From CAZMFZ01 sp964565665 (GTDB taxonomy: Bacteria; Bacteroidota; Bacteroidia; Cytophagales; UBA9547), in NCBI GenBank assembly GCA_964565665.1, contig CAZMFZ010000008.1:1-47084 (forward strand): 47,084 nucleotides of DNA. Direction: 5' to 3'. A program made the position numbers and the translations under genes. Under the pieces are notes generated by a model. The model worked only from the letters and a program-made list of their open reading frames with translations, searched no databases and was not told where the DNA came from. Position 1 is the stretch's first letter, and each line of letters starts with the position of its first letter. Shown here in pieces: positions 27,901 through 38,300 of the stretch.

Positions 27901-29137
27901 AAAAGTGAATATTAACCAAACGGTAGTGCTTAATGAAGTGTACACTCCAATAGGGCAGGTAAATCAATTGGGCGTTACTTGGTCTTCTTCCGACCCATCT
28001 ATTGCTTCTGTAGCCAATGGAACTGTATCAGGGCTTGCTTTGGGTACTGTTACCATCACAGCCATTTACGCACTTGACAATAGCATTAAAGCCACAAAAG
28101 TTATCAAAGTTGTAGTTCCGGTTACTTCAGTATCAGTATCCGGTGTTTCTTCTCTAATGGTCGGAGGAACTACAACGCTTGTAGGCATGGTTGCCCCTGC
28201 TAATCCCTCAGACCCAGCACTTACTTGGAGTTCATCAAATACTTCAAGGGCTACTGTAAACGCAGCCACTGGTGCTGTCAGCGCTATTTCTATTGGTATA
28301 GTTACAATTACCGCCACCTCAGTAGATGGCCCTTCTGGCAGTGTAGAGTTAACCATTTCTCCTATTCTGGTGAGTTCAATTACTATCTCTGGTAATAGTC
28401 AAATAGCTAAGGGAGCTTCCAGTCAACTATCAGCTTCTATTCTTCCAGCGAATGCGACCACTAAAACTTTAACGTGGACTACTTCAAATTCAAATATAGC
28501 CACAGTTACTGGTTCGGGGTTAGTAAGAGGATTAAACTTAGGGGTGGTTACTATTACTGCCACCTCTGTAAGTACGCCTTCTATCTTAGCTTCTTATGAA
28601 ATTAGTGTATTGCCAATCAATGTAACTTTAGTGGGCATTGCAAATGTCAGTGTTGCCAAACGTACATTAACTGTGGGAGGTGTGTTAACTGTAACTGCAA
28701 TAGTATTACCAGCAGCTGCTACCAACAAAGCTGTGGTTTGGTCTAGCTCTAATGAAGCTATTGCATCTGTAACCAGCTCAACTGGTGTAATCACTGCCTT
28801 GAGTGCTGGTGTTTTTACCATTACAGCTTCTTCCGTAGGTTCACTTACTGTATCGGCCATGATAGTATTGACTGTTACTGATACGCAGCTTTCTACCACT
28901 TCTGAATTGGCATCGGCAATTGGGCTTTATCCAAATCCTACAGAAGACATGCTTTACATTGTGGCAGATGGCTCAGTAAATATTTTGACAGTTAGTATCA
29001 TCAATATTTCCGGTTCTGAAGTTTACACTCAATCTGGCATAGCTGCCATTTCAGTTGGGGCGTTACCTAAAGGAATGTACGCAGTAAAAATTGTATCAGA
29101 CAAAGGAGTGGTAATAAATAAAATTTTAGTTGAATAA
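24935..29137 (+). CDS. Giant T9SS-secreted non-catalytic protein with LamG-like, NPCBM and Big_2 domains
   Basis: The ATG at 24935 gives 1400 residues with a signal peptide at 1-30 (ending GSYAQ). An upstream start at 24881 would bury it. In order, numbered from that ATG: a beta-sandwich (about 30-200), a repetitive stretch (about 205-380), a concanavalin/LamG-like domain (about 385-645), a Big_2 Ig domain (about 655-740), an NPCBM carbohydrate-binding domain (about 743-882, KGIGIHANGEI), five more Big_2 domains (about 884-1310, repeated WSSSN..A.V...G.V.GL..G.VTITATS), and a T9SS tail (IGLYPNPTEDMLYI ... GVVINKILVE). No glycosidase active site is visible. It probably binds glycans at the cell surface as an adhesin or scaffold. 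It is divergent from the sensor gene. Confidence 0.8.
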   Translation: MFKFTIYKKVLYRLLGCVAIFIASFGSYAQSFTYSEGNGIAVDVSNTDLLQAFGSVSASSGNFNQEGTAGINTLTNGNANTANSDLAQIGDNSSITYSLDVSTNYEGYNIDEISIYTSWQDNGRIRPNVSVYYALASNPAAYIFLTTANYSSITVAGANPYVKSNYLVSGGTLTGVAKLRFDFGNQEGGVGYSEIDISGSTVPILVAINPLSISFDVNGSSSVVSITSPINLAIANPSNINSSSLSVSSAAGTSLITFTAAAFLGNQAISGDISLSGNNFYKAIAYTYDVQFASTLSMLTFSGNGGTMFNTITSNVAMVLSDNGGLIVSPSSIGVGSTVLTVTAPVNYRFFVKTGAITFSVGSTSRQINYSIDKTTNGIASDILVYEPFDYALGNLNLPTFNGGVGLSSNWILGVNGNGNSSNADFRIKNSPVFEYSGLASVSNYITGGNNQDAGTNIGRPIDLNYGSIPSYLDANNVIGKPGETLYLSFVMSKTAQWRDHENTVTLYNGTDPSNGSGKRLVEFGYFNNVASVNGGPYPVGIRTGGSSTNSGSEFSINQDTPSLMVLKIQFGATQHTFTGFVNPTVGNSEPAPMVGPSVYTFDANTSGFSQIAFSLGNDNCCYGENGANQGSGVFDELRLGKTYASVVPARIILPLTGLNITGTKTINTPAGTTQLSADIIPGNALQSLVVSWSSSNTTKASVSPSGLVTGVTNGVVTITATATNPLNATVSGMLVLTVSGQLDQVYLSTLDWVSATTGFSTVKKDKSVRNNPLILGGITYQKGIGIHANGEIIYNLNGAFEKFTSQIGVDDESTAQGSVKFQVFGDGNLLYESAVIFRADPSVFIEVPLLGVNELKLVVDQANGSNDNDHAIWADAKLFVLIPITSVTINSPSTTIAGNSTQMLSFTGSSLPSNANQNLTWAVESDPKVSAFIDSVSGVLMVSTNEVGMVTVTGTAFYPTTVKNSVIVSVKAVPISATGISINGAANGKVNINQTVVLNEVYTPIGQVNQLGVTWSSSDPSIASVANGTVSGLALGTVTITAIYALDNSIKATKVIKVVVPVTSVSVSGVSSLMVGGTTTLVGMVAPANPSDPALTWSSSNTSRATVNAATGAVSAISIGIVTITATSVDGPSGSVELTISPILVSSITISGNSQIAKGASSQLSASILPANATTKTLTWTTSNSNIATVTGSGLVRGLNLGVVTITATSVSTPSILASYEISVLPINVTLVGIANVSVAKRTLTVGGVLTVTAIVLPAAATNKAVVWSSSNEAIASVTSSTGVITALSAGVFTITASSVGSLTVSAMIVLTVTDTQLSTTSELASAIGLYPNPTEDMLYIVADGSVNILTVSIINISGSEVYTQSGIAAISVGALPKGMYAVKIVSDKGVVINKILVE

Positions 29138-29177
29138 TAAATTGTAAAGAATAAAGTAGTTGTAGTTTAATTTCATA

Positions 29178-29206
29178 AAAGGCTTGAGAGTTTCTCTCAA
29201 GCCTTT
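29178..29206 (+). terminator. Rho-independent terminator after the adhesin gene
   Basis: AAAGGCTTGAGA (29178-29189) pairs with TCTCAAGCCTTT (29195-29206), a 12-bp stem with a short loop and following T/A-rich bases, about 40 bases after the stop. Confidence 0.8.
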
Positions 29207-29493
29207 ATTAACCTCTAAGTAAGTTAATAAAGGGTGAATACTATTGAATGTAAATTTTATATTAAAACTTAAATATATGTAAAGATTCACAAAACAAATA
29301 GGCTTTCCGTTTCATCGCTAGTCGCCATATCTTCTTTAGATAGTTAATATTACCGGATAATCATTTACAAGCTTTTTACCCTCACTTACTCCAATAAATA
29401 GGATGTTAATTAACAGTAAAAACAAAATTACTTCACTCGAAAGAAACAATCGTTTTTTTCTCTATTTAACAATAAACTATTAAAAATCTAATA
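29207..29493. promoter_or_regulatory. Upstream region of the 1745-residue GH30 gene
   Basis: AT-rich DNA with no gene. It contains the perfect 12-bp palindrome TGTTAATTAACA (29404-29415), about 80 bases before the ATG, a possible operator. No clear TAnnTTTG promoter box is seen. Confidence 0.35.
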
Positions 29494-32400
29494 ATGAAAA
29501 AACTATTCAATCTCGCATGCGCAGGGTTAATCAGTATTTCCTGTGCGTTTTCACAGGCGCTGGGCTTAACCAACGATTTCAATTCTAATTCCTCAGCAGG
29601 CTGGGGTTCTTATGCGTCTTATCAGTCTACTGCTGTAAATCAAGAATTGCAAGTAGTGACAAATAAAAGTTCATGGGATGGATTTAGCTATTATTTTGGG
29701 CAAACGATAAATATTTCGGCCAATCCTTATGCCAGTATTAGGGTGAAGACTACTCGAGACTTAAACATCACTATGTACATTCGTGATGTTAATAATAATT
29801 ATCAGTCGGCAAAAGTTAATCCTAATGAAGTGATTGCTTCTAATTATTATACAGAAATCTCTTTTAATTTCAGTCAAATTGTGGGGGTTGATCTCACACG
29901 AATCAAGGAGATACAGATTGATATTAATGGGGGTCATCTTTACAAAGGCACATTCTTTCTGGATGATTTTAAAATTGGCAACGTAGCTGCTAAATCTGCT
30001 ACATTGACTAACATCCCGAATCAAGGAACTTTCTTAAATGCTGGTCAATCAACCATAAATTTAAGAGGGATAACGGATGGTACAAGTGGAACGAATGCCA
30101 TTTCGATTTCAGCTACAAGCTCTAATACGGCATTGATACCCAATCCCACCATCGTATATTCTTCTCCAAACACTTCAGGCCAGTTGAGATTTACCCCGGT
30201 TGCAAATGCTACAGGCACGGCAACCATCTCTGTGAATGTGACCGCGCCCAATACCAATGCAACAAAAGTAGTAAATTTTGAAGTGGCGGTAGAAGGCAAT
30301 CTTGCCCCTAAAATCACGCAGGTTGAGGATCAGATCGCCAAAGTGGCCGAATCCACCACCATCAATCTTGCCGGAATTAATGATGGAAACCCGAATGCTA
30401 AGCAAACTATTTCAGTTTCTGCTTCGAGCTCCAATACAGGTATTATTCCTAATCCCTCTGTTAGCTATACTTCCGATAATGAAAATGGATCTATCACATT
30501 TACTCCCTCTTCTGCTGGCCAAGTAAATGTTTCCATTACAGTTTCTGATAATGCTGGTACAGCTGGTGGAGGTTTAGACCAAAGGGTGATGACATTTAGA
30601 GTAACCAGCTATGCGCTGCTTAATGGAGTGCCTGCATTTAACGCAATCTCAAATGAATTTCTACTTAAAAACACTGGTCAAAGAACTATAAACATCACCG
30701 GTTTAGATGATGGCGATGCATCTGCATCTCAAAATCTTGCCATAAGTGCAACCAGTTCTAACACTACTTTGGTTTCAAACCTTACAGTAAACTATACGCA
30801 AGGGCAATCTACTGCAACTTTGACTTATACACCAGTGAGTAACGCTGTAGGAACGTCAACTATCACAGTAAATGTGACCGACAATGGCGCCAATGCCAAT
30901 AACAATGGCAATCAAACTACAAGCAAAACATTTGATATACAGGTGAGGGAGATTCCTATTACAGGATTTGCAGATGAGTTTAATGACGGTGTAGTAGGAG
31001 CAGGTTGGGGAACCGGAGAAGGCGCACATGATGTGACAGAAAGCGGAGGTATTATGCAAATACTTGTTGATAAATCTAGAACGAACAATGTTTGGGCAGG
31101 TGCATGGTATGGTATTCCTAATGAATTGGATCTTACCCAATATCCTTATATGAGTATTACAATGAGAGTTTCAAATGCACCAAAGGAAATGCTGATCTTT
31201 CTATGGGATGCTTTTGATAAATACAACACCGGAGGAACGGTTTCTAAAACAGTATCAGGGGGTTTTGTAGAATATTATTTTGATTTCTCAGGCAAAAACA
31301 AGGACGGCAGTGGCAATATTGTTGATTTTTCAAGGATCAAAGCATTGTTATTCAACTTTGAACCAGGCAGAATGTACACTGGAAGTTTCTATTTTGAAGA
31401 TATAAGAATAGGATCTCAGGCACGCAGAGACCCAGCCTCAATCGTTCCTAGAGTGAGTTTTAATCCAATTGGTGATGTAACTCCTACAAGAAATGCTGGT
31501 GTTCAAAATGTGGTAATTTCAGCATTGACAAACGGATCAGGCGGCACTACTGGTATTTCATTGAATGCCAGTAGCAGCAATACTTCTTTGGTTTCCAATC
31601 CTTCACTTACAAGCGTGGGCACTGACGGAAGAGCTACTTTGTCGTTCACTCCGGTGGCAGGACAAACAGGACAAGCAAGAATTTACGTTTCTGCGGCTTA
31701 TCCAGGTGCTGTCACCAAACACGATACTTTATCCGTAGATGTGGTTGACCTGGCTGCAAATGTAGTTAGCAATGTGGCTGTAAGTGTAAATACTGCTAGT
31801 ACACATCAATCTATCGATGGCTTTGGCGGGTTTATGTACTGGGATACTGACATAGAATTAGCCGTAAATTCTACAAATGATATGGGCCTATCTATGGTTC
31901 GGTTTGGGATGTTTGACGAAGGTTTTGAAGCAGTGAATGATAACAGCAATCCAAACATTATCAATCATGATGCCTTTAATTACAGTGCCATTAATTTCGA
32001 ACTGATTAGGCAATTGAGTCAGCGGACTTCTGTGCAAAAGTTTATTTTAACCATGTGGAGCGCACCAGATTGGATGAAGTTAAATAAACATAGCTCCAGC
32101 CCCAATGGCTATATGCAGGATAATAGGGTGATGCCTGAATATTATGAAGAATATGCAGAACACATGGTAGCCATAATCAAAGCCATCAAAGCTAGAACTG
32201 GAGTGGAGTTGTACGCTATTAGCTTACAGAATGAGCCTCAATTCAACCAGTTTTATCCCTCAGCCTTAGTTAATCCTCAAGAAATGAGAGATATGATTAA
32301 AATTGTAGGGCCCCGTATGGAAGCCGAAGGATTGAGCACTAAAATATATGCTGCCGAAGTTTTGCCTGCTCAAGGCGGCTTGAAAGATTACCTTGATGCA

Positions 32401-34731
32401 GTATATAATGACCCCGCTGCTAATCCATACCAACAAATTGCTGCACTTCACAATTATGATACGGATGGTATAAATGTAGGCGGAGCAGGTGCTGCACAAT
32501 GGGCAGACTATTATGGCTGGGCATCTAGAACACCCTATCCAAAAGTAACTTGGATGACTGAAACATCTGGACATCCAAATACATGGAATGGTTCAGTAGA
32601 TTTGATGGCTAATATTTACAACGCTCTTAAATTCGGTAAAATTAGTGCCTGGGTTTACTGGTCAATATTTGTGGGTGAAGGTTCAGCAGAATTTGGTTTG
32701 GTGATAGATAAACTGCCAAGTATCAAATACTTTGTTTCCAAAAACTATTATAAATACGTAAGACCGGGTGCAGTAATGGTAGATGCCACATCGCCTGATG
32801 CTGATGTATTGTCACTGGCTTTCAAACATACTGCTGAAAATACTTTCACCTCTATACTGATCAATAAAAGTTCGGTTGCAAAAGTAATACAGCTTACTGG
32901 CCCAGGTATTCCTATTACTTTGGCAGCATACACTACTTCGGCAAGCAAAAGCTTTGAGCAAAGTGCAGTTTCCAATGGCTTGGTGATACTGCCTCCTTCT
33001 AGTATTGTAACCGTTTATGGTTCAACTAGTGGAACGGTTGATAATCAAGTACCTAGCGTTCCTGCAAACTTAGCTTCTCCTAGTAGAACTTCAACTTCTG
33101 TGGATTTAACATGGTCGGCTTCTACCGATAATGTAGGAGTAACAGCATATGAAGTATTTCGTGGTGGTACTTTAGTCGGAACCACTTCAAATGCCAATTA
33201 TTCAGTAGGAAGTTTGTCAGCTAACACCGCTTACAGCTTTACAGTAAATGCAAAGGATGCAGCAGGGAATACTTCTGCAGCAAGTAGCGTGTTGAGTGTA
33301 ACTACAAATGCGGCTACTACTGGTGGCCCTGTAGGATATACTTTCTGTTCCAACGAAGGGCAAAATTGCATTTTGACAGGTACCCAGGATATTGCTTATG
33401 GAGCAGACGGTTCTTTTTCATACTTGACGAATCAAGCAGGTTCTGTAGGTTGCAACAATGGTACATTTGGAGATCCTATAAGTGGTGTATCTAAAAGCTG
33501 TTATGTAAAAGCTTCATCTACAGGCAATTGTACTGTTGACGGTAGATTAACACGTGAAGTTTGGACAGGCATTGCAGGAACAGCAATTTCCAATCTGACA
33601 AGCAGCACAAACTATCCGAATACTCCAAATTCTACAAGCCAGGTTACTTTATTTGAAGCACCAGTTGATATTTCTGACAACTATGGTCAGCGTATCAGCG
33701 GTTATGTTTGTACACCTCAATCAGGAAATTATACATTCTGGATTTCCGGTGATGACAACAGTGAATTGTGGTTAAGTACAGATGCAAATTCAGTTAATAA
33801 AACCAGAATAGCATATGTTCCTGGATGGTCTAATTCAAGAGAGTGGACGAAATCTTCTGAACAACAATCTGCTTCCATTGCACTTGTGGCTGGACAGAGA
33901 TATTATATTGAAGCTTTAATGAAAGAAGGAGGCGGAGGCGATAACCTAGCTGTAGGATGGCAATTGCCTGATGCAACTTTGGAAAGACCTATTCCGGCTA
34001 CTAGAATAGCTTCATTTACAGCAGTTGCAGGCACTGGTTTAACTGGTGCTTACTATGACAATCAGGATTTCACTGGAGCACTTTTGAGCAGAATTGATGC
34101 GACAGTAGATTTTGACTGGGGTAACAGTTCACCTGCAACTTCTATGGGCTCTGATCAATTTTCTGTAAGATGGACAGGTGAAGTAGAAGCTCCAGTATCA
34201 GGTTCATATACTTTCAGTACTACTTCCGATGATGGCGTAAGGCTTTCTATCAACAATGTACAAGTAGTGAATAACTGGACACTCCACGGACCAACTACAG
34301 ACAATGGAACAGCCATGTCGCTTTCAGCAGGTCAAAAATATAATGTAAACATGGAGTTCTTTGAGGCATCGGGTGGTGCTGTAGCTAGGTTACTCTGGGC
34401 ATATCCAGGACAAACCCAACAAGTGGTTCCTCAAAGCAGATTATTTCCTACAACTGGAGCTAGGTTAGGCGTTGATGAAAAAGCCTCAGACTTCGAAATG
34501 TACCCTAACCCGGCCAATGAATTGGTAAACATTCGACTTTCAAATCAATTTGAAGGCATTGTAGTGGTGTCAATAGCTGATGTGAGAGGCGTAGCGGTAG
34601 CGACAGAGCAATTCAATCATTCGGAAAGCGAAGTACATACCATATCTACTTCGTCATTTGCTTCAGGTGTTTATATTGTAAGTGTTCGGTCAAACAACCT
34701 ATCAAAAATTGTACGCCTAATTATTCAATAG
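29494..34731 (+). CDS. 1745-residue T9SS-secreted GH30-type glycosidase with CBM, FN3, PA14 modules
   Basis: The signal peptide is about residues 1-20. In order: a carbohydrate-binding beta-sandwich (about 24-162); three Ig/cadherin-like repeats (about 168-485, each with SATSSNT..I.NP and FTP..); a second sandwich of the same type (about 490-640); another Ig-like repeat (about 650-752); and a GH30 barrel plus side domain (about 760-1178) with QSIDGFGGF, TMWSAPDWMK, acid/base E914 (SLQNEPQF), nucleophile E1023 (WMTETSGH) and GKISAWVYWS. Then come FN3 (about 1185-1275), a four-Cys module (about 1282-1340), two PA14-like domains (about 1350-1510 and 1515-1655) and a T9SS tail (EMYPNPANELVNIRL ... 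KIVRLIIQ). It likely degrades a plant or algal beta-glycan at the cell surface. The exact substrate is unknown. Confidence 0.87.
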   Translation: MKKLFNLACAGLISISCAFSQALGLTNDFNSNSSAGWGSYASYQSTAVNQELQVVTNKSSWDGFSYYFGQTINISANPYASIRVKTTRDLNITMYIRDVNNNYQSAKVNPNEVIASNYYTEISFNFSQIVGVDLTRIKEIQIDINGGHLYKGTFFLDDFKIGNVAAKSATLTNIPNQGTFLNAGQSTINLRGITDGTSGTNAISISATSSNTALIPNPTIVYSSPNTSGQLRFTPVANATGTATISVNVTAPNTNATKVVNFEVAVEGNLAPKITQVEDQIAKVAESTTINLAGINDGNPNAKQTISVSASSSNTGIIPNPSVSYTSDNENGSITFTPSSAGQVNVSITVSDNAGTAGGGLDQRVMTFRVTSYALLNGVPAFNAISNEFLLKNTGQRTINITGLDDGDASASQNLAISATSSNTTLVSNLTVNYTQGQSTATLTYTPVSNAVGTSTITVNVTDNGANANNNGNQTTSKTFDIQVREIPITGFADEFNDGVVGAGWGTGEGAHDVTESGGIMQILVDKSRTNNVWAGAWYGIPNELDLTQYPYMSITMRVSNAPKEMLIFLWDAFDKYNTGGTVSKTVSGGFVEYYFDFSGKNKDGSGNIVDFSRIKALLFNFEPGRMYTGSFYFEDIRIGSQARRDPASIVPRVSFNPIGDVTPTRNAGVQNVVISALTNGSGGTTGISLNASSSNTSLVSNPSLTSVGTDGRATLSFTPVAGQTGQARIYVSAAYPGAVTKHDTLSVDVVDLAANVVSNVAVSVNTASTHQSIDGFGGFMYWDTDIELAVNSTNDMGLSMVRFGMFDEGFEAVNDNSNPNIINHDAFNYSAINFELIRQLSQRTSVQKFILTMWSAPDWMKLNKHSSSPNGYMQDNRVMPEYYEEYAEHMVAIIKAIKARTGVELYAISLQNEPQFNQFYPSALVNPQEMRDMIKIVGPRMEAEGLSTKIYAAEVLPAQGGLKDYLDAVYNDPAANPYQQIAALHNYDTDGINVGGAGAAQWADYYGWASRTPYPKVTWMTETSGHPNTWNGSVDLMANIYNALKFGKISAWVYWSIFVGEGSAEFGLVIDKLPSIKYFVSKNYYKYVRPGAVMVDATSPDADVLSLAFKHTAENTFTSILINKSSVAKVIQLTGPGIPITLAAYTTSASKSFEQSAVSNGLVILPPSSIVTVYGSTSGTVDNQVPSVPANLASPSRTSTSVDLTWSASTDNVGVTAYEVFRGGTLVGTTSNANYSVGSLSANTAYSFTVNAKDAAGNTSAASSVLSVTTNAATTGGPVGYTFCSNEGQNCILTGTQDIAYGADGSFSYLTNQAGSVGCNNGTFGDPISGVSKSCYVKASSTGNCTVDGRLTREVWTGIAGTAISNLTSSTNYPNTPNSTSQVTLFEAPVDISDNYGQRISGYVCTPQSGNYTFWISGDDNSELWLSTDANSVNKTRIAYVPGWSNSREWTKSSEQQSASIALVAGQRYYIEALMKEGGGGDNLAVGWQLPDATLERPIPATRIASFTAVAGTGLTGAYYDNQDFTGALLSRIDATVDFDWGNSSPATSMGSDQFSVRWTGEVEAPVSGSYTFSTTSDDGVRLSINNVQVVNNWTLHGPTTDNGTAMSLSAGQKYNVNMEFFEASGGAVARLLWAYPGQTQQVVPQSRLFPTTGARLGVDEKASDFEMYPNPANELVNIRLSNQFEGIVVVSIADVRGVAVATEQFNHSESEVHTISTSSFASGVYIVSVRSNNLSKIVRLIIQ

Positions 34732-34757
34732 TGTAAATAAGAGTAAAATAGAAAGCG

Positions 34758-34790
34758 AAAGGGCTGCCGATTATTGGCAGCCCTTTTTTT
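34758..34790 (+). terminator. Rho-independent terminator after the large GH30 gene
   Basis: AAAGGGCTGCC (34758-34768) and GGCAGCCCTTT (34776-34786) form an 11-bp GC-rich stem followed directly by a run of T. It lies 27 bases after the stop. Confidence 0.92.
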
Positions 34791-35257
34791 GCCTATATTA
34801 AAACCAAAGCATAGGCAAAAAATATTATAGTAACAGGCTGATTATTAGATATTTATGCAATTCGTAACCACTCATAATTTGAGTTAGCAAAATTTATATC
34901 TGCAGCAATTATTCAGATTTTGAAAAGGTATAAAATAGCAAATAACTGAGGTTTATGGGTGCTGTAGTTTGCAAGGCAGTGATAATATTCTTATTCCGCA
35001 AAACATAGTTTCGTGCTGAAATTTTTAACAGAAAAAGGCACTGGCATCCAATAGCTGGTAGCTGAATAAGGATTACAAATCAACTGGAAATTTACCTCAA
35101 AAATTGGGGTACATTTTTTGTATTACAACCCCATTTTAAAAGTAAACATTTCTAGTTTAGTATTCCAATACGCACGACTTAGGCGGAAAGAAAATAGTAA
35201 AACCTATTTTGATTGGCTTCTTAGTTTTCATACCACAATTGATTGAATATAAATATA
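34791..35257. other. Intergenic region between the two convergent GH30 genes
   Basis: There is no intact gene here. Bases 35016-35086 are a relic of a T9SS gene end, described separately. The rest is AT-rich with no recognised feature. Confidence 0.5.
35013..35086 (+). pseudogene. Relic 3' end of a T9SS sorting-domain gene
   Basis: Bases 35016-35086 match 45632-45702, the last codons and downstream bases of the T9SS gene ending at 45685, at about 61 of 71 positions without gaps. Translation from 35013 reads VLKFLTEKGTGIQ, then a TAG in place of a Lys codon, then LVAE and TAA at 35067-35069. No open frame leads into it, so only the tail of an old copy survives. Confidence 0.75.
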
Positions 35258-35288
35258 AAAAGTCCTGACTCAGAGAATCAGGACTTTT
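35258..35288 (-). terminator. Terminator of the 1158-residue GH30 gene (minus strand)
   Basis: AAAAGTCCTGA (35258-35268) pairs with TCAGGACTTTT (35278-35288). On the minus strand it is followed by a T-rich run, and it lies 20 bases after the stop of the minus-strand GH30 gene. Confidence 0.85.
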
Positions 35289-35308
35289 CACAAATTTCTA
35301 TCTATGAT

Positions 35309-38300
35309 TTAGTTTTTTGAAATCTTCACAGTTTTAGCACCTAGAAATGAATCGTTTATTTTTAATATATACAATCCTGCCGGCACATTCGCTAAAGAAA
35401 GTTTTGCTGTTGCTGAATTGAATGTTCCCGAAAACAATGATTTTCCATCTACATTCCTTAATTCTATCGTAGCATTGTCTGATAGCCCACTAATATTCAC
35501 TTCATTTTCTGCCGGATTAGGATATACTTGTAATCCTGTTTCTTCAATTACGTTTGTTTCAGCTTCCATTCTGCCACCAAGTGGAGTTCCACCTGCTTGC
35601 AAGGTTACTAAACTTTTGGCAGGAAGAACCAATGAATTACCAGTGGTATAAGTACCTACATTCAAACAGTTTTCAAGATTTGTACTTCTGAAAATAGTAT
35701 AAGAACCCGGCAAGTTTGCACCACTTACATTTACTGGTTTGCTGCTTGTGCCATTGTTGATGATTACCACCGTGTTAGTACCATTTCCAGTATGCTCGTA
35801 TGCAGTCACAAATAAGTCTGAATCCGTGGTGGTAGCTTCTACACGTCTTGCATTGGGGCGTATATAGCGATAGAAGTGCTTAGAAGCTGCGTACTTCCTA
35901 TTGGTAACCAATCTGCTCATCAAACTATAATCACTTACGTTGGCTCCCCCATTTTCACTTCCTTGCCACCATACCCAGCCCGACATATTTCCATATTTCA
36001 AACCTGAGTAAATATCTTGTGCCAAACTTAATGCACCGGGCTTAACAGTGCCATCACCAAGGGTAGTGTTCTCCCAATTTTCAGTGTAGCCTGAGGTTTC
36101 GGTCATCCAAGCACGTTTTCCAAAAGGGGCCACATACTCATTTTTTACGTTTGTCCAATAGGTATTCAAGTTAGAACCTGATGATGCAGCTACTCCATCT
36201 GAATAGCCATGCACGGCTACTATATCCATCAAATTATTGGCCGAAGTATTATTTTTGATAGCTGTTTGATAAAACCAAGGAATATTAATATCTCTCCCTT
36301 CCATATCCAGCATATTTTCAGCCCCAAACACTTTTACATTTGGATATGCTTGTTTTAGGGCAGGTATCACCCCATTTATCATTTCTACATACCAAGAGGG
36401 TTGGTAAAAACAACTATTAAAAGGTTGAACAAAATAGGGTTCGTTTTGTGGACTAATGGCATACACATTTATTCCTTCATTAGCGTAGTTTTGAATACCA
36501 GTTTTTAGCCAGTCGGCAAATTGCGGGTATTTTGTTGGGTCTAAGGCGCCACCCCATTTAGCACCGCTTGTATGTGGTTGAGCAGGTTGGCGCACAATAT
36601 CACTATTAATGGCACATTTCATTGAGCTTGGTGGCGACCATACAGTAAATATGTGTTTCAAAGGCACATTATATTCTAAGGCTTTATTATTTATGCTAAT
36701 TACAACCGGTCTTTGTTTTGCCCAATCAGCATCTTGCCCACTATACTGATCGGCAGGAGGATATAGTTCGTTTCTCCAAATGGAAACTCCCAAGTCAGAA
36801 ATAATCAGATCGGCCCAAGCATCAGAAATTAAAGCACCACCAGACCACCATACATCTTCTGCACCGAAAAATCCAAAACCGTCAATCGTTTGGTATTTTG
36901 TAGCTTTTGTAACTGTGATAGGAGTGCCGCCTCCAGTATTTGCACTTGTAGTTACATTCAAAGCTGTTGATTGTGCCGACCAATTGCTTGCAGCATCTCT
37001 AGCTCTTACTCGCATACTATAAGCCGTATTTGCTGTCAAGCCTGTTACGTTGAAAGAAGTAGCGGTTGGCGTACCAATAGATGTACTTCCTCTGAATACT
37101 TCATAGCCTGTTACGCCCACGTTATCTGTTGAGGCATTCCAATTTAATGTGAACGAAGTTTGTGAAACATTGGCAGATGAAATACCTGCTGGAACACTTG
37201 GTGCTTGTGTATCGCCACCAGATCCTGATCTGCTCAATACACTATTTGGTATCAATTGTTTTGAAATTCCAGGTCCGCTATAGCGTACTTCTAGGCCTTC
37301 ACCACCCCCATTTTCAAAGAAAGTAACCTCAATAGTTTGAGAACCTGCCGCTAGGGTAATGTTGCCAGAGGCCTCTTGCATACCGTGTAAACCATCGTTA
37401 TTCACCACCTGAGTTCCATTGATATATAGTTTAGAACCATCATCAGAAGTAGTGAAGAAAGTATAAGCACCTGCTGTAGCGATATTGATATTTCCTGTAT
37501 ATCTAAATGCAAATTGATCATTTCTATTTCTAGGTGTCAAATCAAAATTGTCAACTGTTCCTGTTTTTACTGTAGATAAACCTCCAAAATTGGGTAGTAC
37601 ACTAAATGTGCCTTCATAATATTGGTAGTTCAACCCTTGAGTGCCACCACCTGCTGAGTTTTTAACATAGCAAGATTTTACAACTCCTGCTATCGGATCT
37701 CCAAAAGTAGCATTGCTACAATCGATCGACCCAGTTCTATTAGTCAAGTAATTAAAAGAACCATTGGCACCATAAGCCACATCCATTGTGCCTGTAAGTA
37801 GGCATGTTTGACCTTCAGATGAACATAAAGTAAATCCACTGGGACCACCACCAGTGGCAGCACTAGTAGTTACGCTTAATGTTGATGATTGAGCCGACCA
37901 ATTCCCAGCAGCGTCTCTTGCTCTAACTGACATGCTATAAGCTGTATTCGCACTCAAACCAGTTACATTATAGGAAGTTGAACTTGGAGTGCCAATAGAA
38001 GAGCCATTTCTAAACACTTCATAACCAGTTACCCCTACATTATCAGTAGAAGCTGCCCAGTTTAAAGTGAAAGAAGTTTGAGAAATACTTGCGGAAGATA
38101 AGCCTGTAGGAACTGATGGTGCTTGGGCATCACCTGCATTGGCAGTAGTACCCACAATTTCCAAATCATCGCCAGTTGATTCGCCTAAGCCGGCAGACTC
38201 ATATGTATTGGGGCTTGCTCCATAAATATAGATTCTGAATTCAGTTTCAGTGGGAATAGAAGCATGATTTGAAATCGTTATAGAAACAGACGCTGCTCCA

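Noticed and set aside
28066..28899. Reverse-strand frames opposite the Big_2 repeats
   Set aside because: They are produced by the repeated low-complexity coding of Ig-like domains on the plus strand and have no own start context or motif.
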